In this document: one piece after another, positions 36,363-62,544 of the stretch | Layout: each line of letters opens with the position of its first letter | Position numbering within the stretch: the first letter of the stretch is position 1 | DNA from: Xiphophorus maculatus | Lineage: Eukaryota > Chordata > Actinopteri > Cyprinodontiformes > Poeciliidae | NCBI RefSeq assembly: GCF_002775205.1 | Contig: NC_036461.1 | Span: forward strand, 13,925,015-13,989,014 | Direction of reading: 5' to 3' | DNA length: 64,000 nt | The notes under the pieces: model-generated | The model's database searches: none | What the model was told of the DNA's origin: nothing | What the model saw: only the letters and a program-made list of their open reading frames with translations | Position numbers and translations under genes: made by a program

Positions 36363-36916
36363 GAACAAAGAGGAACTAGAGGAAAAATGTCAGCACTTTT
36401 ATTCCAATCAGTGTTATCATGTTCTGTAAAAGTTTTAATTTCCTAATGTCTGAAAATCTGCATTGTGTTTTTAATGTTACAACAAATTGCTCTGGTGCTG
36501 TGTTTCTGATAAACTTACATTGATGGCAACTGTGGTGTAATTGCCCACATTTAACAAAAGAGAACTCAACAGGACTGTGTTTATGTCTTCTTATATAAAC
36601 CAGTTAAAAGTTATATAATTTGCTTTGATTCCTAAAAGCAGGCCAAGTTTTTTGGTTTGTTTTAGCAAACAAAAAAATAGTTGAAATAGTTCAGGGAGTT
36701 CAAATGTGACTCAGACTTGGCCCAGTTTTCTTGGCAACAATGCTTTTAATTAGAGATTATGTCAAGCTAAAGGTTTTGAGAATGTATTTTCTATAAACAG
36801 TTATTTTATTTTATTTTCTGTCTTTGTGTGTCTACATTTGAACGATGTATTTTGGTGGTTTTTGAAATAGAAAACAGTTATTAATTGCATGTTTTCTAAT
36901 GGGAACGGCTGCATAA

Positions 36917-36922
36917 AATAAA
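36917..36922 (+). terminator. matn3 poly(A) signal
   Basis: AATAAA lies about 555 bases after the matn3 stop, in GCATAAAATAAAC, followed by a T-rich tract. Confidence 0.5.
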
Positions 36923-37103
36923 CTTTTATGAATCAACGTTTTCCACACAACTGTCTTCACTCTTATAAAGTCATAGTCTTTGTATTACTGTTGATACTTA
37001 TTGCTACTTTTCTATGTGATCAACAGTGATGACTTCATTAACAAAATTAGGATATTTTCATGAATACATGTTTTATGTAACAAGTGTATTGTTATTTGAG
37101 AGG

Positions 37104-38485
37104 CACATTGCTTCGAATAAGCAATGTAGTGCTTATTCAAACTATAAATTACATTGTATTTTACTAGGATTTTATTTGTTAGACCAACACATAACAGTGA
37201 AATGAAAACAAAGTTATTAATACATGGCTTTTATTGTCTTACAGCTAACAAGCTGAAAAGAGTAAAATGCACTGTGACCCTTTCTTCTGACAATCTAAAA
37301 TAAAATCAGGTGCAATCAACTGTCTTTGGTTTTCACTTAACAGTAAATGGTGTGTAATTTAATATCAGAATAAATGTGTGAAGGCTCCAGAGGTTTGCTA
37401 GAGAACATTAGTGATCAAAAAAGATCAAGACAAAGTAACACTGCAGTTTGAAAGAGATAATGTACTGTCATTTGAAGCATGATTGTTATAAAACAATATC
37501 CAAACATTTGAACATCGAATGTTGTACTGTGCATCACCTGAAAACAGAGTATGATATGAGGGCAACCCTGACATGACATGACCGCCTAAACTGACAAGGA
37601 AATAATCAGAAAAGCATCCAAGAACTCTGTGGTTGGTTTGGAGGAGCTCCAGAATTATAGGGGTCAAGTGGTGGAATCTGTTGATAGGACAAGAACTATC
37701 CATGCACTCTACAAATAACTATCATGGAGGAGTAGCAAGAAGAAATTCCCAATTTTAAAAGAGCTCTAGAAATTCTCATTTCCAGCTTTACGCGACACAG
37801 AAGTTATGTGGCACATGGAGCTCCAGACGGCCTTCTGAGAAATGCAATGTTTGACAGACAACTCACGTGAAGACATGGTAGCGGCAGCCTCATACTATGG
37901 GAATGCCTTCATTAAGCAGCGACAAGCAAGCTGATCAGACTGGAAGATACAGTGACACAAAGGAAAATCCTAGAGAAAATAACAGCTGGAGCCTGAAGAC
38001 ATGAGTCTTGGGTGAGGTTTATCTTCCAGTAGGAAAACAACTCCAAACATACAGTTTGAGAAATAATGAATTGGTTTCGACCAGTGAATTTTATGAGGTA
38101 GAATAACCTGGTCAAAGTCCAAACCTAAATAAATAAGTGAGAGACAGTGGCATGATTTGAAAAGTGCTGTTCACACACACTCTCCATTAATTCTGAGTAA
38201 GCTTGAGCTATTTTTGAAAGAATGCGCAACATTTTAGATGCACAAAGCTGGTAGAAGCATACAACAAAAGACTTGCTCCTATTGCATAAGAAGGTGTTTC
38301 TATAAAGAATTTACATTTAATAAGAGGAACTTTGAAAAACATGTTTATTCTCCTTTCGCTTATCAATGGAGCACTTTGTATTGGTGTAGCACATAAAATC
38401 CCCCAAAATTACATTGTAATTTGTGGTTGCACCTCACAAAGAAACAAACAGATTCAAAGTTGAGTATTTGGCTTTGCAATGTCTA
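37104..38485 (+). mobile_element. Tc1-like element, nearly full length but decayed
   Basis: Inverted ends are AAATTACATTGTATTTTACT then GGATTTTATTTGTTAGACCA on the left (from 37146), matching the complement of 38360-38422. Inside, in order, are degraded transposase blocks such as GAGGAGCTCCAGAATTATAG and CTGGTCAAAGTCCAAACCTA (the WPSQSPDLNP region). Many frameshifts and stops make it inactive. Confidence 0.75.
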
Positions 38486-38924
38486 TTAATGGAAAATTGG
38501 TCCCACTTATTTTTTATGAATTTTCCGCACAGATAAAAACAACAAAGTAGTTTTATCAGTAGGAAAAGTTTGTGTAATGCCTTGTTGTGTTCATGAAAGA
38601 TTTAGGTTTGCCTAATTTCTGTGCAACAGTGTGCTAGAGACAATTACAAACCTTGGCATGTTTAAATTCTTTCATGCAAAACTAGACTCAAAAAATAACT
38701 TGCAGCACAGCGATTTTATTGTATTTTACAGAAGTCAGACAAATTATGTTGCTTTAATGTTTTTTACTTTTGTTTTTCCTTTTTCGGGATGAATAGATGG
38801 AAATTTAGCTCATAATTAGTTAAGGTTTTGCAAAGCCTAATCCCATTTAGAACAACAAGCAAACGAGCAAGACTTTTCAGCGATTAGGTCGAAATGTTCC
38901 TGCCGCAGGACTTTCACGAGAAAA
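38486..38924. other. matn3-wdr35 intergenic
   Basis: This is AT-rich spacer between the Tc1-like element and the wdr35 promoter region. Nothing else is recognised. Confidence 0.5.
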
Positions 38925-38985
38925 ACTACAACTACCAGTGCAACGAAATACTTGATGCTTCCGGTCTACGGTTACCATGGGAGAC
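38925..38985 (+). promoter_or_regulatory. wdr35: wdr35 promoter: ZNF143-like and X-box-like sites
   Basis: ACTACAACTACCAGTGCAAC at 38925-38944 resembles the ZNF143/STAF site (ACTACAATTCCCAGMATGC). GTTACCATGGGAGAC at 38971-38985 has a perfect left X-box half (GTTACC), the AT spacer and an imperfect right half. RFX factors act through X-boxes on ciliary genes; wdr35 is one. No TATA box is seen. Confidence 0.5.
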
Positions 38986-39327
38986 GTTTGGAAGCTGAAG
39001 CCGTTGATGGTTGCAGGCTATCAACAAAAGCAGTAAAACTTCGTCTGTGAACTGTTTCGAAACGCTGTATCCACCGTTATCTCATATAACAAAAGAGTGG
39101 CTTTACTATGTACAGTTAAAAAAAAAACCAAAATGTGTTTCCTTTTGTTTTCGTAGGCATCTAATGCTAACCTAGCTAAGCTAACGGTGTTGGCTACAGT
39201 AAAAACGACGCATTCAAATAGGCCACGCGACTAATTTCAGCTCTTTTTAACAGTTACATTTCCTCACCGAGATATTTATTGTATATTCGTAGGTTAAAGT
39301 CAGAGTTGCTATTATCCCGCAACCACC

Positions 39328-51435
<12,108 letters not shown>

Positions 51436-51708
51436 GGAACAAAAGTTGCCTGGCGGGACTCTGTTTCAGATAGAAAAGGGAAGTTTTAAACATCTGCCTT
51501 TTATTTTGTGCTAAAGGCTCAGATTTTCTAAAAAGGCAGACATGTGATTATTAGAGACAAGCAGCTCAATGAATACATGCTGTTGATAGTCTAAGCAAGA
51601 AATGAAATCTTGAGCTTTGTTTCACTTTGTATATGTTTAAAAGTTAAATGTATTTTGTCTTCAAATGTTTTAATTACTTAAGTATAAGATGTTTGTATCT
51701 GGTTTTAC

Positions 51709-51714
51709 AATAAA
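51709..51714 (+). terminator. wdr35 poly(A) signal
   Basis: AATAAA is in TTTTACAATAAAGTC, 274 bases after the stop, and is the first good match. Confidence 0.65.
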
Positions 51715-52604
51715 GTCAAAAGTAAACACACTATTTCACTAAATTCTCAGATTTTTGATAACTTAATCTGTTTAATAAATGATAAAAGTTCTCAATTTTG
51801 GATTGACAAGCAATTTTCCAGAAATGCATTAATTATTTTTGTCTCATTCTGTTAAACATTCTTCAATCGTCTTTTGTTTCTCTGAGATTTGAAACAAGGG
51901 TTTTAGATCCAGGAGTAAAAACCCAGACATTGCTCATCCCAATGACACCCTACAACACACAATATTCTCAAAAATTCTGCTTCATCTGTGGTTTGTGACA
52001 TTTAGCTGGTATGAAAATGAACTCTAAACAATATTTCTCAAAAAAGAGCGGAGCAGATTTGCATGTTTACCCTTCTGCCGTTGCATTAATATCATTTAAA
52101 CATTTACGATTCTGGAAGAATTTCAGGGCCCAACATCAAAGCTTATTAAAATCCTTGGAGATCTCACACGAGCTGCAGCGCCATGGCCTGTCCATGCATC
52201 ACACATGAAAGTTTAAACATCTTAAGAGAGCTTCTCCCAGCCTGGGAGAAGCTGTGCAGAGTTTTCAGTCTGCTGTACGCTCAAATGCTCCTGCAGTCCG
52301 GACTGAGCAGAGCCACTCGACAACACAAGGTCAGGTGACATTATGCCGTCTCTCTGTAACAGATGTTTGTTTGTTTTTATAAGTGTTAGTGATGATGATA
52401 ATCATTTGTCCAGAATATTCTTTTAAGAAATGCTATCAGTCTCTGCCACTATTTCAGTAGAAATGACTGCTTAACCAGCTTTACATTTTGTATTCTGTAT
52501 TTTATTTATTTTGGTGCATAAATGACATTCATTTATGACACCTGTGTTCTGGTCTGCAGGTGCTCTGAACAGGAAGGAGTCTTGACAGCAGCAGGTGCTT
52601 CGTC
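51715..52604. other. wdr35-kcns3 interval and probable kcns3 leader
   Basis: No coding gene is seen. A GC-richer patch at about 52225-52330 ends in CACAAG|GTCAGG, and 52550-52560 reads GGTCTGCAGG just before the kcns3 start, so a leader exon spliced to the coding exon is plausible. A perfect hairpin lies at 52230-52252 (11-base arms GCTTCTCCCAG, one-base loop). Confidence 0.45.
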
Positions 52605-53864
52605 ATGGTGTACGGCAAAGTCCTTCACCAGGCTGATGGCTGCTTCATTAACATCAATGTTGGAGGATTCAGGCAGCGCATGGCTCACTCTGTCCTGAGG
52701 AGATGGCCACAGACCCGCCTCGCCCGCCTCCTGCACTGCGCCTCCAGAGCAGCCATTTTGGAGCTCTGTGACGACTTCTCTTCCTCTGAAAATGAGTTCT
52801 ACTTTGACCGCAACCCAATTTTTTTCTGCTCCATTCATAACTTCTACCTCACAGGGAAGCTCCATCTGGTTGACGGGTTGTGCATGGTCTCATTTTTCCA
52901 GGAGCTGGAGTACTGGGGAATCAAGGAGCACCACCTGGATTTGTGTTGCAGCAACAGATTTCAGGAGCTGATGCAGAAGATATGTTTGGATCAGGGGGAT
53001 GATGATCAGCACCGCCAAAGCTCAGGCTCCTCAGCTGAGAATCTTCCAGCTTTTGAGGACGAGCTGGAAGAGTTTGAAGGCTCCTGGTGTGCAAATGTTC
53101 GCAGGAATATCTGGATTCGACTTGAGAATCCCAGTTACTCCACCTCAGCCAAAGTGATGGCTGTGGTGTCTGTGAGTGCTGTGGTTGTTTCCATTGTTTC
53201 CATGTGCTTGAACAGCATGCCGGGCTTTCATCAGGTGGACTCTGGTGAAAAACGCATAGAAAACCCACTGCTAGTCCTGCTGGAAACCATCTGCATCCTT
53301 CTGTTCTCTGCAGAGTTTATTCTTCGTTTGGTTGTTGCTCCTTCAGCCAAGAAGTTCTTGAGCAGCACTCTGAGCATCATCGACTTTTTGTCCATCTTCC
53401 CCTTCTATGTGACTTTGATCTGTGATGGCACAAAGAAAGACGGGAATAAAGAGCTGGAGAACGTTGGCAAAGTGGTACAAATCTTGAGGCTGACCCGAGT
53501 GTTTCGTGTTTTGAAGTTGGCCCGTCACTCAGCTGGACTCCGCTCTCTCTGCTCCACACTGAGGCACAGCTCAAGGGAGATGGGACAGCTGCTGCTCTTC
53601 TTATCTTTGGGGGTTTCTCTGTTTTCTGCTCTTATTTACTTCGTAGAGAGAGAGTCCAAGGAGTCACAACTGCAGACCATCCCTGTTGGCTGGTGGTGGG
53701 CCACCATCAGCATGACCACTGTGGGTTACGGTGATACAATCCCAGTTACTGTAGCTGGGAGGCTGATAGGAACCCTGTGCATCGTCTGTGGGCTGCTTAT
53801 TGTTGCTCTTCCTATAACTAACATCTTCAACAAGTTTTCCAAGCTTCATCAGAGGCAGAGATGA
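52605..53864 (+). CDS. kcns3: voltage-gated K+ channel modifier, Kv9.3 type
   Basis: Kv9 subunits do not conduct alone; they join Kv2 channels at the plasma membrane and change their gating. This intronless coding region gives 419 residues. The T1/BTB domain (about 15-118) shows INVGGF, ILELCDDFSS, EFYFDRNP and ELEYWGI. Six membrane segments follow: S1 183-201, S2 221-243, S3 254-273, S4 290-310 with R/K at three-residue spacing (RLTRVFRVLKLAR), S5 328-347, and the pore with TTVGYGDT (371-378). S6 ends ALPITNIFNKFSK, lacking the PVP gate motif of conducting Kv channels, as in Kv9. Resemblance to KCNS3 (CCSNR, ENVGKVVQILRL) and human 2p24 synteny support the symbol. The tail stops right after S6, about 70 residues shorter than human KCNS3. 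Confidence 0.87.
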   Translation: MVYGKVLHQADGCFININVGGFRQRMAHSVLRRWPQTRLARLLHCASRAAILELCDDFSSSENEFYFDRNPIFFCSIHNFYLTGKLHLVDGLCMVSFFQELEYWGIKEHHLDLCCSNRFQELMQKICLDQGDDDQHRQSSGSSAENLPAFEDELEEFEGSWCANVRRNIWIRLENPSYSTSAKVMAVVSVSAVVVSIVSMCLNSMPGFHQVDSGEKRIENPLLVLLETICILLFSAEFILRLVVAPSAKKFLSSTLSIIDFLSIFPFYVTLICDGTKKDGNKELENVGKVVQILRLTRVFRVLKLARHSAGLRSLCSTLRHSSREMGQLLLFLSLGVSLFSALIYFVERESKESQLQTIPVGWWWATISMTTVGYGDTIPVTVAGRLIGTLCIVCGLLIVALPITNIFNKFSKLHQRQR

Positions 53865-53888
53865 TATAGCTTGAGGTAGAACACCTTG

Positions 53889-53894
53889 AATAAA
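53889..53894 (+). terminator. possible kcns3 poly(A) signal
   Basis: AATAAA occurs 25 bases after the stop codon in TTGAATAAATAAATTC. If used, the 3' UTR would be exceptionally short. Later signals exist. Confidence 0.35.
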
Positions 53895-56800
53895 TAAATT
53901 CACATAAATATTTATTAGAATTTTAGAACATTAGTTCACACAATTCTTTAAGTTGTTAAAAACCAAAAAAAAAAAAAATCCCAACTTCACTGTTGGAGCA
54001 AGTGTACTGATCTGTATCCAAATCTGTTTCAGTGGCAGCTGAGAGCATTTAGTGCAGCTGTCAGTACTTAGTCTGAGGTTTCAGCTCAGATAAATATTTA
54101 AATCAGCACTTAGAGACATCTAGTTCATCCTCCTGTGACACGTCTTCACACTTTAAATCACATGGTGCCTCACTTTGATTTTATTTCACTGCTTTTCTGC
54201 ATGAAAGTCACAGTCGGCAGGATAGCAGCCATCTCAGAATCGAGAAGGTTCTAATACAGACGTTCTGCCTGTACAAAAGCTGATTACATTAATCCTTTCT
54301 GGCTGAAGAATACATGCAGTTCAAATAAAAACAACAAAGAGCACATCCACCAGTAGATATATATGTAAAAAGAGCTGTAAAAGGATCAACTTTGCAAAAT
54401 TGCAATTTTATGAAACTAGTTAAAGATGTAAAAAGAATGGCATCCTCAGAGAGAGATACTGCCTTCCTTTTCACAGATGATACTCCACTTTCCTCCAGAG
54501 TCTAAGCCACTTATGATAGGATTTTCTTTCATGACAAATAAACAAATGCAAATATATGTAATTATTCAGTTATGTGTGATGTGACGACCCCTGTCAGGCC
54601 ATAATAAACATTTAGGTTGTAGTTTCCCCAGGTCAGGGGTCATCGAACGTTCAATCTAAAAAGATGTTTTTGCCTTTATTACATATTTAGAGCCATTAAA
54701 CCTATGTACTGTGTAAATTGTGTTTCAGACTTAAATTAAAGAGCTACAAATGTATATTTAATCTTAGGTTTTAGAACAAACAAAAATGTCAAAATACTTT
54801 AAATTCACCTTATAATGGAGTAGGTGGTGTGTGCATTTCATGATAGTTCGATGGAAGTTTTGGAAGGTTTTCTGTCCGTTCTTGGAACGCAGAGTCTCTG
54901 GAAAGGAATCTGTAAGTTGTGGGGGGAAAAAAACAAGTAAGTCCTGGAACTATTGTGAAGGTATAAATGGTACAGTCAAATTCAAGAATCCAATTGTAAA
55001 AGTTTGGACTGACTACCTGATGCAATAGGACCACGCCCAAAAACTCAACTTTTTAAATTCCATCAGAATCGGAATACCTTAATTGTCGTGGTTGATCTGG
55101 GTTTCTGTTTACAAAGTAGCATTAAATCCCAGCTAACGTCATGAAACTGTCTGAAACAACCTTAATAGTCTCACTAATGTCACACCAAGCTCTCTTCAAT
55201 TCTGTATAATAGAAAATTTCTTTTGTGTTGCAGGTGAAAGATTTTCTGAATCATAGTGAAAACAAACATTATAGGCGTGCATGTCTGAGAAATGGTGCAG
55301 CGCAGTGATCCTGTAGTTCAGGTTGTTATTAAAGCCAAGCCTTCTTCTTTGTGTTGTAATTCCACAACAGTTCCACTTGAGGGCAGCAAACGCTAAGATG
55401 TTTACCATTGCACCCAGAAGGAGAAGCCTCAGCCTTTTTACTAAAATTCTTATTAGCAGGAAACAGAAACACAAAAGAAAGTTGAACCCTTTTGACAAAA
55501 ATCTTGTATCGAAAATGATCCTGCTCTCTCATAGGTGGTTCATTTTTATCCAAACGTTTAGTCTAAATAACCAGAAAATAATCAGAAATAGAAAGTCAGA
55601 AAGAATCCATGATTAGAAGAACATATTGTGGCTATTTTTTCTGAAAATCCAAACTTACATTCCCTTGTAAAATTTTAAACATGCTTAGTTGTCATCATTG
55701 AATTTATAAAACTTCAAAAACTCATCTTTATGCCAGAAATAACATGATAAAAGTGATCCATGATCCGAACTAGATAACCTATTGTGGCTATTTTACTAAA
55801 AATCCAAACTTAAATTCAGTTCTAAAATTTAAAATGTGCTTGTATTTTAAACATATTTAAAATACAAAATAAAGCATATATAAAATAAAAAAATATTTTA
55901 TTTTAAATATGAATTTAGGTATTTTTCATAAAGTCAGTGAATTTATGAAAATTACAAATAATGATCTTTTCAGCCTAAATTGGTGTTGCATCCAAGGTCT
56001 TGAACTGCTAGTAATACACTCTACGCATATCAGAATTTAAATTTAAAATAAACTTTTAGGCAGAATCAGTTCTTCTGGTTTACGTTTATCGGCCCTGAAA
56101 AAAACAGTTTGAGATCAACTTGACAACAGTGACTGAACTTTTTCTGAGGCACCTTCCATATTTTTCTCCAAAACAGACTATGTTTAATTGTATCTAGTTG
56201 AACTAGATTTGCTACAGTTGAACAAAAAAAGATCAATGTTTTACGTGAAACGCTGAAGTTAGGCGTAACTAGTATTTTGCATTTCTTTGATATAGTTTAA
56301 AGCTACTCTAATAATTTTGAAAATTTGAAGATAATTTTTGTCTTTATGTCAAAATCTGTATACGTCATTATTTCTTTGTCATGTTGATGCAATATAGTTC
56401 ACAGGAAAATATGGACAATATATATCTCTGAATATGGACTCTCTTGGGGCAAATTTTCAACTTTATGTAGATATTTGATGTCTTCATCTAAGTCACACAG
56501 ACCTATAACAGATAATATATAAACATCTATGTTGATGATATTATGACATTGAATCTGTTTACTGAGAATCCTACAGCAGTTTGAGTCATGATTTAAAATG
56601 TTCTATTTGAGTTCTTGAAAATGGTTTTCTGTGTTTTATCACACCTATGACAATGTGAGTCTTTGAAAATTTCTGTATTTTAGTAATATAGAAGTGGAGT
56701 GGTCTGGGATTTTTTTTTATTGTTTTTCAGGACATCAAGGCTTATTATCTTTCCCCACACCTGGATTATTTTTGCATCATTTACTGCTGAGGCATCAGCC

Positions 56801-57540
56801 AAGTTACAACACCTGTTGATTTTCAGGAGAAATAGATATTCTTGGCTTAACACCATTTAGCTCACAGCCACATGTGGACAAATGTTTTTTCCAAATTAAT
56901 TCACTGTCTGAGCAAAATGTCTGGGACTTTTTTTATGCACATTTGCGACACCTGCTGCATCATGGTATATGCTGATGACATTCTCATATTTTCTGCTAAG
57001 TAGTTATTCATGAAAAATGTTTTCTCTGTCCCGTTTTATTCCTATGGACAATTTTATTACCTGAAGGTTTCTGTAATTTAAAAGGTGTTGTATAATTGCT
57101 AATGCTTATTCAGAATACAAGGACGGCTATTGTAACACTCCAGGATTATTTTGAGTCTTTTACCACGGAAAGCATCTACACTGTTGTTTTGCACACTCAA
57201 AACAAATCCAAGCTGAAATACACTTTTTTCTACTACATGTAGAAAACAAGTTAATTTCTGTCTAATTGCAAATTTCTTTTATTGCATTTTATATTTTCAA
57301 TTTCATGCATTTTATTTTTCACTCAATATTAAAGTAAAAATATATATATATAGTTTGCATTCCTCAGAGAAGGGTAAAAAATAGAAGTGCTGAGGAAAGC
57401 TTTGATTTTATTTTGTGCCTCATATGAAACGTATTTATAACATTGCCATAATTAGCAAAAGTAATGGACCTAAATTAAGTCTCAACATTCGGTGACCTGA
57501 ACGAAAGCATGAAAACAGACATTTCCAAGATGAAAATTAT
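53895..57540. other. kcns3-fosl2 intergenic
   Basis: This is AT-rich with no supported gene. The short text TCAGAATCGGAATACCTTAA (55066-55085) resembles a common fish repeat. A TA run lies at 57340-57350. Open frames are short and without family features. The two flanking genes converge here. Confidence 0.45.
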
Positions 57541-59551
57541 TTTATTATTACTCTTTTAAATTAACAAACACTGCTATACATATTGCTGTTTTTATTCATT
57601 TTGAATCATTTTGAACAGTTAAAGCATTTGGGAAAACAAAAAGAAGAAGAAATTGTAGTTCAACAGGCGACAGACAGCAGATGACATATACAGTAGAACA
57701 TCTACAGTCAATGGCTTTCCTATGTGTGTGGAGAGGGGGCTCCAGAACACTCCGACATACAGACATTTAGGCGGTTTTGGTTCTCAGATCTCTCCCTTTG
57801 TGCTGTCCAGCCAAATTAAAGACCCCCGTTGATTTACAACAGCCAGTCAAATTAAAATTACATCAAAAACAGCTGACAAGTTCTTTCTAAACGAATAGCA
57901 GCAGCTTGGATTGGCTTTAAAATGTAGTCTTCTGCATCCAGAATCATCTCAAGTTCTTGTCATTAGAAAAAGAAAAGGGATGTTTGGGTTCAAACCCCGT
58001 CACGTTAAATTCATATGGAATGTTTTGAGTAAACTGAATATATGGAAAATATCGCTGTTCTGTCAGTGCATGATAGCCCAAGCCCACTTCCCTTTAACAT
58101 ATACAAATGATGAACAAGAAGTTCTTCAAAGTGTTTGCTCTTTCACGTCAGACCAGCTGTAGAGAGAGTCTTCTTCATCCTATTCTTCGTCGTCTAAAGT
58201 ACCTCCTGCACCCAGAAACCAGCCCGTCTGAGTTGGGTTTAAACATCTTTGTTGTACTAAAAGTGACTGCTTTACAAACACCATATAGCCTATACATATT
58301 TAAATCTATAAACAGGGTTGACATCATTTGGCAGCTGGCGACAATCTGGACCACCGTGGCTTTTGTTCAAGTTTGACCAAAAATCCCTCCTTCTATTTTA
58401 GACAAGGACTGATGAAACACAGGATTTACACGTGCCGAGAAAAAACGGATTTGGCTTTTTGAAACCCGAGCGGCCCCTGAGAAGGCAGCGGCGGAACAAA
58501 AGGATGTTTATTTAGAGAATGAAGCGGAGGAGGTTCAAACTTTGTTTTTTGTTTTTTCTGGGTTTTTGTCAAATGTCGGAGCAGAAAACGACTCACAACA
58601 ATTAAATTAAATCTTTTTTTTCTTCTTTTTTTTTTTTAAAGTACCACCTCTGCCACAGTCACTCGTCACGAACGACGGGGGTTCTACTAAAACACATGAG
58701 AGATAATCCCTGACATCAATGTAAATCACATACACTTTGTCCAAAAAAACAAAAAAAAAAACAGGGTTCAGGTACAGAATCACCAAGGAAGAAAAAAAAA
58801 AGCACACACTACTACTGCAAATTCAAGCCACTATGGCAAAGAAGAGAAAGTATTGAGGAGCTGGATGGCTCAAATTCTCTGTAATGCTGAGGTCACCCTC
58901 AGGTCACCTTGCAGATTTAAAGGAGAGGACAAGAAAATTCCACCAGCACAGGTCATAAATACACAGAGAGAGATGGAAATAACATGAGAAAGTGTGCACT
59001 CTGTCCTGAATTGAGTCATAAGAGTCTGAGAGGAAAAAATAAAATAAAATGAGAGTCTTGGCCTCTCTGCAGAAATCCCAGCAGAATGCTGACCTCGCTT
59101 GGTGATTTGTTATAGATTGATCAGCAGAGTGCAAGCGTTGACCGCATGGCTTTTTAGGTGTTTTCAGAAAAATATATTAACAAGTCGCTCTCTGGATGGT
59201 TGTGTTTTTCTTTTTTTGTCGGAAATGTCAGTAAACAAATCAACACTCTGCAGTTGAAATGCTGAAGGGATGGCGGATGATTGCACACACGTTGATGGAT
59301 ACAAAAACGTTCACGCTGAAGAAGTAGAAGAAGAAGAAACGCGGCGTAGCCCTTACGGGTCTCCCCCTCCCTGACCTCCCTTGCCTCTCATCAGGAGGGG
59401 GAACCGGCTCACACGGTCAGCTTGGTCTGGACTTTTTCAATGTGCTTTAGCGAGACCAGAGGGCCTCGGGATGGAGGGGCAGTCTGTCCTCGTTGTTTTC
59501 AACCACAGTGTTTGTTTCCCAGCTGGGCCTCGGCGCCCCGCCCCGGCTGAC
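57541..59551 (-). other. fosl2: presumed fosl2 3' UTR and downstream
   Basis: The stretch downstream of the fosl2 stop on the minus strand has no coding signal. It holds poly-A/poly-T tracts (58612-58640, 58745-58800). Several TTTATT hexamers on the plus strand (e.g. in 57539-57550 and 58507-58512) would be AATAAA for fosl2. The real end cannot be fixed. Confidence 0.4.

Positions 59552-62544
<2,993 letters not shown>

Noticed and set aside
52533-53268. Minus-strand open frames under kcns3
   Set aside because: They are antisense shadows of the channel coding region.
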